Source of the DNA: Amphibalanus amphitrite
Taxonomy: Eukaryota > Arthropoda > Thecostraca > Balanomorpha > Balanidae
DNA: 64,000 nucleotides
Direction of reading: 5' to 3'
Assembly: GCF_019059575.1 (NCBI RefSeq)
Contig: NW_024881619.1
Location: 620,001-684,000, forward strand
Within the stretch, counting starts at the first letter, position 1. Each line of letters starts with the position of its first letter. The translations under genes were made by a program, and so were the position numbers. Of this stretch, positions 12,901 through 24,900 are shown piece after piece. The notes under the pieces are model-generated. The model was not told where the DNA came from. It saw nothing but the letters and a program-made list of their open reading frames with translations, and did no database searches.

Positions 12901-15900
12901 GGGGGGGGGGACAAAAAATAGCCCCCCCCTACCAGGTCGCGGTTTCTGGTTCTCTTCTTCTTCTGGCGGGAAGGATGGTTTCTATACTTTCAGTTTTGAC
13001 CCATAAAATTTGTCACCATTTTTGTTCCACCCCTCCCATTTATCCTTTCCTCTACCTCCTAGTTCTTGGCCGCCACACTCGTCGTGATACCTTTCAAGCT
13101 GGGTCTGTCGCTCAATGGTTTTCCTCCTTTCCAGTGCTATGAAGGCTCCGGGTCTGAAGTGGACGATATGTGGCTCTGCTGGTGTGAATACTCTTGAAAT
13201 AAAGATCAACTGGAAATCAGCAGGCGACAGTAATACGGGGACAGCTGTTTCGTTACGAACTGGTTGGACGGACATCCGGTAAGTCGTTGTTCATCAGTCT
13301 CATGTCCTGAGATGATTCTGCCGCCTTTTTTTTTTTTTGTTCAGATTGGTGTTAAAATATCGAACGGATTGATAGGTGGAGAGATCTGTAAATTGTAATG
13401 CGTATATTATGTGTGTTTTTCCTGTGAAAATCATTTTTCTTGTGTGTAACTAGATTACAATCATTGTGCTTGTTCATTTGACTTTTTTAGCGCGAAATAA
13501 TTGAATAACAAGCTAGTAAACTGGATTGTTTTATGCATGTTGAAATCCGAAAAAAGAATGGGGAATATTTGTTTCTGGTCCCTAAAAAGCTGTTTCTGGC
13601 ACATAATTGCTGATCAGCCCCAAAATGCTTATTCGACCCTAATATCTGAATCTGGCACCTAATTGCTTCCACACAGCCTAAAGTTGCCAGATCGTCTAGT
13701 TGAACTCCGTATTTGCTGTTTGCTGATTCAGCACCAAAACCAAAACATCCAGCACCTATTTTATTCCACGTTTGCCTACCTAATTCGCGTAATCTTCCTG
13801 ATTTTATGTATCCTAACAAACATGAACTTTGCATTCGGTGATGTCAAGTGCCATTTTCGCCAGTGGAGATAATGATTAATGCCATTTCTAGCCAAAAGAG
13901 AATCACTAGCCAGCTATGGTGCAGCATAGCAAGACGCTCCTATACCAGCCCGCTATGTAGAGATTATTGCACCCTCAGCCATTTTAACCCTCGCCCTGGC
14001 AGGGCATTTTTCATAACACGGCCTGGCAGGGGGGGGGGGGTCGATGCGACCCCCCCCTCGCGATTGGCTCCTATGGCACCTAGAAACACCAAATTTGGTA
14101 GGTAGGTGGGCCCCCTGGAGTTCTCGCCCCTGTGCAAATTTGGTTGCTCTAGGTCGATATTTAGGGGGGTTTTGGGGGGTATAAATGTAAAAATTTCGCT
14201 AAAAACAGGTCAAAAGTTTTTCGCTTATAACTTTTGATCTAATTGAGATAAAGCAAAAAGAAAAGCACCAGCGAACTCAGCACGTCAAGGCGCGTCGAAT
14301 GATATACTTTTAGCTTGTTTAAGTGTACTTAAAGTTTTTCTTAAATTTTAAGTAAACTTTATTTAATTAGTTAAGTTCAAGTTAACCAAATTGCATCATA
14401 TCGCATATCATTCGATTCGGCTGATCACCAGGAGCACAATGATACCATTTTTTAAGCTCTAGCGTCATTATGTGCCAAGTTATTGGCAAAAACGTCATTT
14501 GACCTCAGTTGACCTCATTTGACCTGACCCATGGATAAGTACACCAAACAAAGAAGCACCAAGTGACCTGCTGTTAAGAACTGTGGTTTCAAAGCACAAA
14601 AGTGATAGAACGAAGCGGATATCTCCAGTATTTTCCGAATTTAGTATTTTCCCATAGGCTTAACATTATGACGTGATGACCTCTAACTGACCTTAGGTCA
14701 GTGACATCCAAAAAACCGGAATATATGTTATACAACTTGGTGAACTTAGCACATCCTGAAAGTTTGAAGGAAATCGCTTCAAAACTGTGAGTTGGACAGG
14801 TGCATAAAGAAAATTGAAATTTGACCATGACCTTGTACCGGTTTTTCTGACCTGGTGACCTGACCCAAGGTCACCCGGACCTGAAATTTTCAGGTCATAT
14901 GTAAAAAGGTTGCCCCATAGGCTGTACCAAATTTGGCGGCGCTGCCCGCCGCCGTTTTTACGCTATCTTCGAAAAACCTTAGGGGGGGGGGGTCGCATCG
15001 ACCCCCCCCCCCTGCCAGGGCGAGGGTTAACGTGAAAAGTTTGGATCCGTCACTTCCAGCCAGGCTCTCAGGTCATAAACTGGAGTAAAAGCAAAATGTC
15101 AACTCTGAACAGACATGCCACGCAACCGGCCCTCTTTTCAATATTATTAGCTTTCTGGCTTTCTACAATCATCGTCTGACTCCATCTCGATCAAACGCAG
15201 CGTCCGGTTTCTACAGGGGCGTTTGACTGACCAGCCACACAATAACCAAAAACAAAATCAAAGCTTCATGCACACATAAGTAAGAAACGGATGAAAAAGG
15301 CACAACCACGGCACAACTCTGCGCGGCAAACAACGGACAATGTCCCACGCAAGATCCCGCGTTTCTTCAGCGGCCTTGAACGGAATGAAAACATTACATT
15401 TCTTTTTTGGAGCTATTTGATGACGTCAAAAAATACAATACCCGTTTTAATGGTCAAAATCGAGACAATTACTCACAAAAATGTTTCCCTTTAAGCATAA
15501 CAAATAAATACTTTTAAATATTTAAATGACATTGTTTTTTCAAACAAATCAATATTATTTGCTTACTTAAACGTCATATACAATGCTGAGATCACTACGG
15601 GGCTGTCTTAGAGTGTAGCTGCACTGGCAACCTTTAGGCTAGACTCCAGGGGTCATTATACCAGAACAACATGATTCTACCAGCCAGTAGTTCATTTTTC
15701 TACTAGATTGGTGCTACGCTCAGCATTTAGGTGCCAGATTCAGAAAAAAGAGTAAGGCGTACCGATGAATAGGTGCCAGAAACAGCTAATTAAGGCCATT
15801 TTCCATGATTGGTGCTGGTATCCACCAAATAGGTGCTGAGGACCAATTTTGGGGCGAGTCAGCTTTTAGGTGCCAGAAATAGCTTTTCTGGGACGCAATT

Positions 15901-18900
15901 AAATGGCGTCCAAAAAGAATTATTGACGGTCAAATACTCTACAAATGCTTGGACTAGCAAATATTATTGTTATTTGTAAATTGTACGGGGATCAATGAGC
16001 GCTTGCAGGGAGGAATCCTTTCAATATATTTCACCCCTAACAGCATTTTTGAATAGCAGGTGGGCTATCCCCAATGTCCTCATATGCCTGCTTGATATGC
16101 TTGACTCACACCTCTTCAGGTATTGGCCACCCATCTTTGCTTTCTCACACTCTACACCCCTCACTTCCCTCATCTCCCCTCCCACTGGCCCTTCCTTCTC
16201 CCTCCGCTCGGTCCTCTGACGCCCCTGTGGGCGCGCAGCTCGAACTCCACCGCGGTGTGGAAGGTGCGCTCTGCCGACTGGCAGTACCGGCGCCTGACGT
16301 GGAGCGGCTCCGGGTCGGCCGCCGCCGTCGGTATCACCAGTCTGGACGTGCTGCCGGCCGTGGCGTGCGTGGCCCACTCGGTAAGCCGACGATGGCGGTG
16401 TGGACGGCCTGGGCCGTGCTGGGAACAGGATAGGTGCAGGGTAGATGATAGACTCTCCTCCACTGTTAGATCGCACTGCTGAAGGTGATGATGTCGTATG
16501 ATGTGAAGGTGACGAAGTCTTAGCAACTTGGGAGTTAAAAGGACCTATGGTTCGTAAATTTCTGCGAAATAGCTGATGCCATTTCGTTATCTTTTTTTTT
16601 GCAGTATCAATTCGATTGTAGATGTCATACCATTACGTTTGTTTTGTTGTGTTTTGTGTGCATTATGAAACGTCTATCGGTGCTGAAGATCGTTCGGCGA
16701 TCGATTTTTTTTTTGTAGATATGAATGGATTTTGGATGGTTAGAATGTGGAATGAAATGAATATTAAATTCTGAAATAGAAATCACACTCTTTCAGTGCC
16801 CCGATGAAGCGACGTTGTCAGCACGCTCTCCAGACTGCAAGACCTTCAATGGCACTGTATCTTTTAAACCCGACGTGAGTATATGTGCCGATGTTGTTTT
16901 CCGCCGTCACCTCTCCATTCTTGCATTTTATTGTGCTCTGTGTAGTAAGTACGTACATAAATGCTGGAGGCATGTTTTTGCACAACATTACATTTGGGAG
17001 CATCGTGTTTTTCTCATCGAGACGCCTGAACGATACGGAACTATATTCAAAACGACCTTGAAACGTCATTTTGAAAACTTGACCTCAGGTCAAGGTCATG
17101 ACCCTACCGGAAAGGGTCATGCTGCATATCAGTCGATCCGTATCGTCGAGCTGAACACATCTGACGTGTTTTCTTCGCCCCATTATGTCTCTATTAAAAG
17201 TTATAGAAAAAAACTGCTGATTACCGTCCATGACCTGAGATGACCTCAGGGGCACACAGAGGGGTCACAGGTGCATTTTTCCGATTCAGTGTGTCATGTT
17301 TAGTGTTTACCCATGAACCGGTGTTTGAGAGGGTTTTGAACATCATTTGTCCAAAAGAGGCGCATTTCAATTTTCTCTCATTGACTTATAATGGAGAGGT
17401 CGCAAAATTGATCGGATCTTAGCCCTCGCCCGTATGGGGGGGGGGGTCGAACGGACCCCCCTCGGTTTTTTTTCGCGAATAACTCGCGTAAAAAGCGGCC
17501 GATCGCGACGAAACTTTCAGTACCCTCGCGTTAATCAATTTTACACCTACCCTGAAATTTTCATGACCCTGACCCTAATGACCTTTAACCTGTGACCTAT
17601 TTTTCGAGACCATGTTTGGCCGGAATCGCGATTCGGCGTATGTCGGCTCGCATTAGCCGCGCGTTTGCAGTCTTTTCGTGGTTTTAAGCGTTCAAACATG
17701 GGATATGATGTTGCTCCCATGCATTAGGGTGGGTGTCAAGGTCACCGGAAGGTCAGGTCAGGTCACTGACCTTTGATGACCTCGGTTCACTTTTTCGAGT
17801 TTTACATGTTTCTAGGCCAGTTTTTGGAGCTGAATTCGAATTAAGCAACCATATGAACATTTACGAAGTAGTTTTGGCACCTTCGTAACATGTTACGAAG
17901 CTGTCAGAGGCGTATGCCACCTACTACGAATACTCTTACTGGTTGACCTGACCTGACCTGACCCGACCCGGCCTAAATGCATGAAGACATCATCTGTGAT
18001 CAAAACTAAGATGATATTCGTGATCAGCACCCCGAAAAACCTCATAGCAGCCACGCTTTACGACTTTCTAACAGTTTCCGATTTTCCCGACTTTTGGGTC
18101 ATTGACCTGACCTGGAAGGTCATTCGATGACCTAGGACCTTAAAATTGGGTATCATCGGCTTCCTCTCGTCACGGACAACACGCTCGTTTTTTCCGCGAA
18201 GCTCTAGCTCGATCAGGGGCGAAACGGCAAGGGGGGGTCCAACGGACCCCCCCCCCCCTTATACGTTCGCGGCTGGAAAAACACTAATACGGGCGAGGGT
18301 TAGGTCACACTTATAAAAAATCTGAGATATACGTTTTATACATATTGTTATTCTCATCAATCGCTGAAAGTTTCAAAGTGATCGTTCAGTCGGTGTAGCT
18401 ATAGCGAGCCTTTGAACTTTTGCTGAGGTATGGTCACTTGACCTGACCTTTAATGACCTGGATCTGAAAATTTTCACAACATGTGTGGAAGCGATTTATG
18501 AACAGGTGTACAAAAACGGTGGCGCTGCGCGCCGCCGCTTTTTTATAGATATTTGCGAAAACCTGGGGGAGGAGGGGGGGGGGGGCGTAAAAACGCCCAA
18601 CGTGGATTGCACTGTTCATTTGGCTTTTGTTTGACACGTGCCTCGTTTGGAGTAGTTGATTAGGGGACAAGTATCGTGACCAACCTTAAATCACAATAAA
18701 TCAAGTGTTCTCAGCCAGACCATCCTTAGTGCTGTTTTTTAACGTTTTGGCAAAAGAAGCGAAAAACCTCTGTCGGCTGTGAGTCTGTGACATGTAATAG
18801 CACTTTAGCGATTTCTAGCATCTAGTGGTATGGGTGTTTTTGCTCCTATGCGGCTAGTCAAACTGAGTCGGATGGTAAAAAAGTGTCAATTTCGATGAAT

Positions 18901-21900
18901 TTGACGCAAATGATGTTCACTCACGCTGCAAAGCCTCAAAATTTTCTACAAACTTGCTTTAAAATTAGACATTCGTTGTTGATCAACCTGCTCGGTATTT
19001 TCTTTGTTAATGCTGATGGAACGTGGGAAGTCTTCACGTGTGACTTAACATGGATTATATTTTGTTGCAGACCGAAAGCCTACCAAAATATCTGTTTGTG
19101 AAGTTAAACAGCAACAATGTGAATGGCAAGCTGATGAAGGTGGAGACGCGGCGCGGGCGGCCGGCGGAGATCGACGGCTGGCTGACGACTCTGGCCGAGA
19201 CGCGTGCACCGGCCGGCGCCTTCGGCCCGGCCAAGGTGGCTCTGCCGTCGTCACCCAGGGTGGGCGCGTCCCGCAGTCGGCCAGGCGTGTCCGGCGCCAG
19301 CGGTACGCCCGTGCGGCAGCGCGGCGCGGCAGTCGGCGCGCAACCCGCACCAGGCGGCGCCAGCAACTCAGTGTCGTCCAGTGCGGACGGCTCGAGCCAG
19401 TCCTTTTCGCTCTCCAACAGCGGTAACCCGAGTGTGAACGTCTACAACTATGTCGGCACCAACGGGGAGACGGGCCAGCCGACGGTGTCGGCACCGCAGC
19501 GGGACGTGGCTGTGACGCCGGACGCCGGCCGGGCGCCGCTCGAGGAGCGGCTGACGGGCGAGGTGTCGGAGCTGGAGCCACAGACACTGCGGTTCCACGC
19601 CGAGCCGGACCGGTTGCAGGTGAGCCGTCCACCGCCCGCCGTCCGAGCGGCCTGCCCTACCGCCGGCTGAACACGGGCGCTCCGACACTGTGTGGCGTCT
19701 CATAGATATTCAGTGTCTGATTTTGGTGTTTTAGGGCGCATTAGTAACGAGGCTATATGGCTTCAGTGTCTGTTTATGCATGCATTCATAAAATGAACTG
19801 TTCGTGATAAGTCGGTTTACCAGTTCATCGGTAGAATTGGATATTTACTAGTTTGACATGTTGCTCCAACTGAGCACCATGAATATTCCAGACATCTTTA
19901 CAGACATTTCTTAGAATGATGAGCTCTTTGGCCTTTAATCGACACAGCTCCTTGTGAAAGTGTCACATTCGCCAATGGCGGTTATATGAGAGGATATAAG
20001 ACGTCTTCTATGGGAAAATTTTCTTACTTTTAGATGGGGTTTGAATCAGTAGCAGGACTGAGCTCCACGGAGTCCGACGGCCCTGTCATTCAGTGGTCCA
20101 AACTGAAGTCTGGCTCCCTGTCAGTCAGCGACTTCAGATCTTAAAGATCGGTGGCTGGATCACTCTTACCTTGTCAGTCCTGAGAACGCTGACCAAATGC
20201 CGTGATCTAATGATCCCCTACCATGCCCATTGCCCAGTGGTCTCAGGAACTCAGTTTCGATATTGTCACGCTATGCGCTGCAGTTAATTTTGTCATTTGT
20301 TTTCCAGCTGATTAGAAAGACAGTGATATGGGTGTCCAGCTGACAGATTTTTCTGCGATGAGTCAATCCAATCTTTGAGCAGGGTTCAGATACCGTTGTT
20401 TTGATTTTCAGAGCGGGCCTCTAACGTTCGAAGTAGCCAGCAACGGAACGGTGTACGCCCTCCTTATGGTGACGCCAGAGGCGAAACTTATTCGCATCAC
20501 ATCTCCCAAGTAAGTAACTCTATTTTCTAGACTTCAGCTGTAATTGGTACTGCTCCTCTTCCTTGTTCTCTTGGCCCCTGCCTACCTACTTCTGCGTGTA
20601 CCTCCCTCCCACTCTTTTTCCTCTCCTGTTTCTGTCCATATATAACTACATGTAACCTATCTCTGTTCTTCTACTTCTCTTTTTCTCCTCTCGTCCATTT
20701 CTCTGTCACTCATTTCTTGTTCACATTTTTTGTGTAATACCGCTTGTTTATGCATGATGCTTCCCTTGTGTTCAATGCTCAAGTTCTGTACCGATCTTCT
20801 GTGAGTACTGTGCTCTGCCTCACATATGTAGACGTATCTGCATCTATCCATTCCGAACCTTGCTTCCTCTGGTTACCACCTCTTCCCCAACATAATTGCT
20901 TAGCAGTCGCAACTACGCTGACAGCAGGGAGACGAAAGAGCCGTCTTGAGCGCGCCGGATGGTTTCAAAACCCACTTGGTTATGTAGGCCCTGAGGGCTC
21001 TCGCGAAGCGCTGCGCGAAATGTGTTTGTCGTGACGGTGGTTATTTGAATGAATAAACATTCTTGGTCTAATAAGTCGATGCCTTATCTCTGCTCGCTCC
21101 TGGTCGTGCCCGGAATTTTTTGAACGCCCCTCGTAGGTGTATTTGTGTGTCGATATCTGAAATGCTGACAACTCCGGTGCTCGCGCCAGCGGTGGCCGCG
21201 AGCACGTGCAGCTGTGCCCCAGCCAGCTGCGCGGGCAGTGGCTGGATGTGACGGTGTCCACCTCCTCTCGGCGGCCTGTGGGTTTCAGCGGCCGGCTGTA
21301 CCAGCCCGACACCGAGCTAAGGTCAGCCGGGTGGGGACGGCGGGGGGATAGGGGAGGCGGGGGGGGCGTGAGGGCTGGGCACACGTGGCGTATAGCGGGG
21401 TACTGACTGTTAAAAGTGAAAGATCAGCGAGCTGAACTAGCGATCCTTTACTCTAATGAGGTCAGTCTAGGGTCTCTGTGTGTGAGATGTCTAGTCTGAG
21501 GTGGGCACAGCGGGGTCACTGGACGATTAGTTGATGGGTAGATGGATGAAGGAAGCGACACGAAATATATCAATAGTCGGGGTCAGTTATATTAAGTTAA
21601 GGTCATATTTTAAACAGTACAGATGCTTACTTTAAGACGTGACATGCTGCGTTGAAGTAATGTATATGCTGCCAGAACAGCCTTTTTGTAGAATGCACTT
21701 TGAGTCCTCGACTCCTCAGTTTGTATTAATTTGTATTAATTGTATTAATTACATGTGTATCAACACGTTTGGTACTCACTGCGGCGTACTGTGTACGCAG
21801 TCTGGACGAGCCCAGGCAGGTAGAGCTGGCCCGGAACCAGTCGAGCGTGCGTGAGCTGACCTTTCCCGACTACGAGACACCGGTGGGGCTGCAGGTCAAT

Positions 21901-24900
21901 GCCCCACCCGACACCTGTATGCGCGCCTCCATCTTCCAGAAGATGGTGAGTGGCCGCTGCACGCGAACTGGGGAGGGTGAGGACGTGCTCATGAGATGCC
22001 CGAGTGTCGGACAGGCGTTTGTATTGCAATTAAATGTAGCATGTTTCTATAAGTAAAGTAGTAAATGAGCTCGCATTGACTATGCCTCAGTTCTTTCTGT
22101 ACGAGTAGTCAACAGCTGTTGGGACGTCTGTATCTGTGAATCTGGCTGGCTATTATGAAACATATCCGACTGTTGGCAGTGTTTTTCACCGACAGTCCTT
22201 ACCTGCTCATGAAAATGCACATTGGTATGCCTTGATGACAATCCGCCATCGGGAATGCTATTGTAACCGCTGCGCTATGAACGGGACTGCGGGCAGCATC
22301 GTTGTGACGGCAGCGACTTGTTGTTGTAAGTTCTGACTGCTACGGGGCTACGTCGTAACTATGTCGACTGTGGACGTTACTATGGACTATGTCGACAGCG
22401 CCATGTTGTAAGTTTTGACTGCTACGGGACTATAACAGTGTGCTAACTGTGGGCAGTGTCAGGCGCTGGCGGGCCGTCTCAAGGACGCCGTCAGCCACAA
22501 GTACCTCAGCAGTGGCGACTACCTGCCAGTAGCGGTGAGTTTGAGGCGTTATGCTACGGTCGGTGAGCTCGGCTGGGCTGGGAGGGCTCACCAGACCTCT
22601 TGCCGTTATTATTGTTAACTAATATACGGTATATACGGTAGAATATACGGTATACACTTCCTAACTCATGTGTGTGGTGACAGTGATTATGCATTATTGC
22701 TGAAAATAGAGTATATATCCCTCTTGGTAGTGTGTGTAGAGCCGGCCAATCGTCCCTCTCGCCATCCCATCGTCTCTCGCTCGCATCATCTCTCATGTGT
22801 CTCTCATATCATCTTTTATATCGCTTCTCGGTCGCGTCGTCTCCCCCCCCCCCCTTCCTCTCACCGTCTCTCACACATTTCCTTCACGCCCTCCTCTGCT
22901 GGTGGCACGCTGGCGTTGCTCCCCCGCCCGGCGCTGCTCCCCCGCCGCTATGTGACCGGCGCCGTCCCCCGTCAGAATGCCTTTCACGCCGGTCGGGCGT
23001 TTCTGCGGACCGAGTGGGCCGCGCCAGAGAACTGCGGCCTGCCCGCCGCCGTCACGTCCGGAGCTGGCGGCCTGCTGCGCGCGATGCTCACCCTGGACGA
23101 GCATGAGGACAGTGATGTCTTGCCGGTGGTGCTGCTGCCTCCAGTGGCACTGGCGATCATCGTGCCGGCCATCGTCTTCTGGCTGGTGCGCTCGGTTGTG
23201 ACCAAGTAAGTTGGGGGGGGGGGGGGGCGTTTTGTAACCCTCCGGTGGTCATATCCTGGGTGGCCCGCAAGGTTGTAGACAGAGACAGGCCGGTTTGGAT
23301 CGTTTCTCATGTGATTGTTCGTGCCTCAAAGTGATGGGAGTAGTTGAAGACTTGGTCCTGTATTTTCCCTAGTTTCTTGAGCTGGTACTGATAATTCGAT
23401 GAAAGAGACGCAAAATAGCAGGTGTGTGTGCTTCATCAAGTGTACTTTATTTCCTTATACCCTGGAAGATGTACCGATTTTTCCAACCCTCAGAGAAAAA
23501 TACTACCGTACTTCTCTCCTGCACACTCCGGCCGTTCCACTGTAATTCTGACGATCCCCTGCGCCGTGTCCAGGAGGTGGCTGAGAGACTGGACCTCGGA
23601 CGGCGGCGGTGCCACCATCAGCGAGCTACCGGAGACGCCGCGCCTGCCGCGCCTCGTGCCGCGTCTGCTCGGCTCCGAGTCCGGCAAGAAGGCTCTGCCC
23701 GCGCCGGCCTCCGGCTCCAGCTCCGGCTCTGCGCCCGGCGCCGGCTCCGGCCCGGCTGCCATGTCGGTCATCTCGGAGGCCCGCTACCCGGACATCAGCT
23801 CGGAGAAGCGCCAGCTGGCGGCCGTGGTGTCGGGCCAGACGCCAAGCGGCGTCAGTGTCGGCTCGTACCCGGACCTGAGCGAGGAGCAGCGCCGCGAGGT
23901 GGCCGCCGTCGAGGCAGAGGACGAGGAGGAGGAGCGGGCAGAGCAGGGAGCCGAGAAGGAGCGACTGGCGGCACAGCTGGGCGTGGGCGGCCGGCCGGCG
24001 CCGCCGTCTGCGCCCGCGGCAGCGGAGGACGCAGAGACCAGGTCGGTGGACGGGGGGCGGCGGTAACGACTCACTGTCGCGTGCAGAATGTGTGTTGGAG
24101 GGAATGGGAAGCAGTTGATTTGTCAGGTCCCGTTTCTGTCCTTCCCTGGTGCAGGCGTGTGATCTATGGTGTAATATGTCCTACGTCCCGTGTCTCCTCT
24201 CCCCCGCTGCAGCCGTGTGATCTGTGATATGATACGGCCCGCTCTCCCCGTTCTGTTGGCGATGTGTCGCTGCTGCTGGAGGTAATGAAGCTGGCCTGTC
24301 CGTCCCGTATCTCCCCTTCCCCGTCTGACTGCTCCTCTCCCTCCCGTTGGCAGTGTGTCGCTGCTGCCGGAGTGATACCTGACCTGTCGGTCCCGTGCCT
24401 CCCCTTCCTCGCTGACTGCCCCTCCCCCGTCCAATTGGCTGCGTGTCGCTGCTGCCGGAGTGATACCTGACCTGTCCAGTGTCCGTCCCGTGCCTCCCCT
24501 TTCTCGCTGACTGCTCCTCCCCCTCCCGTTGGCAGTGTGTCGCTGCTGCTGGAGGTAATGAAGCTGGCCTGTCGGTCCCGTGCCTCCCCTTCCCCGTCTG
24601 ACTTCCCCTCCCCCTCCCGTTGGCAGTGTGTCGCTGCTGCCGGAGTGATACCTGACCTGTCGGTCCCGTGCCTCCCGTTCCTCTCTGACCCTAATCAACA
24701 AACAAACCCTTCCCCGTCTGACTTCCCCTCCCCCTCCCGTTGACAGTGTGTCGCTGCTGCCGGAGTGATACCTGACCTGTCGGTCCCGTGCCTCCCCTTC
24801 CTCGCTGACTGCCCCTCCCCCGTCCAATTGGCTGCGTGTCGCTGCTGCCGGAGTGATACCTGACCTGTCCAGTGTCCGTCCCGTGCCTCCCCTTTCTCGC

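Noticed and set aside
24123-24827. Long minus-strand frames across the minisatellite
   Set aside because: They arise from the repeat unit (Arg/Gly/Ser-rich repeats) and vanish outside it; the true gene is on the plus strand.
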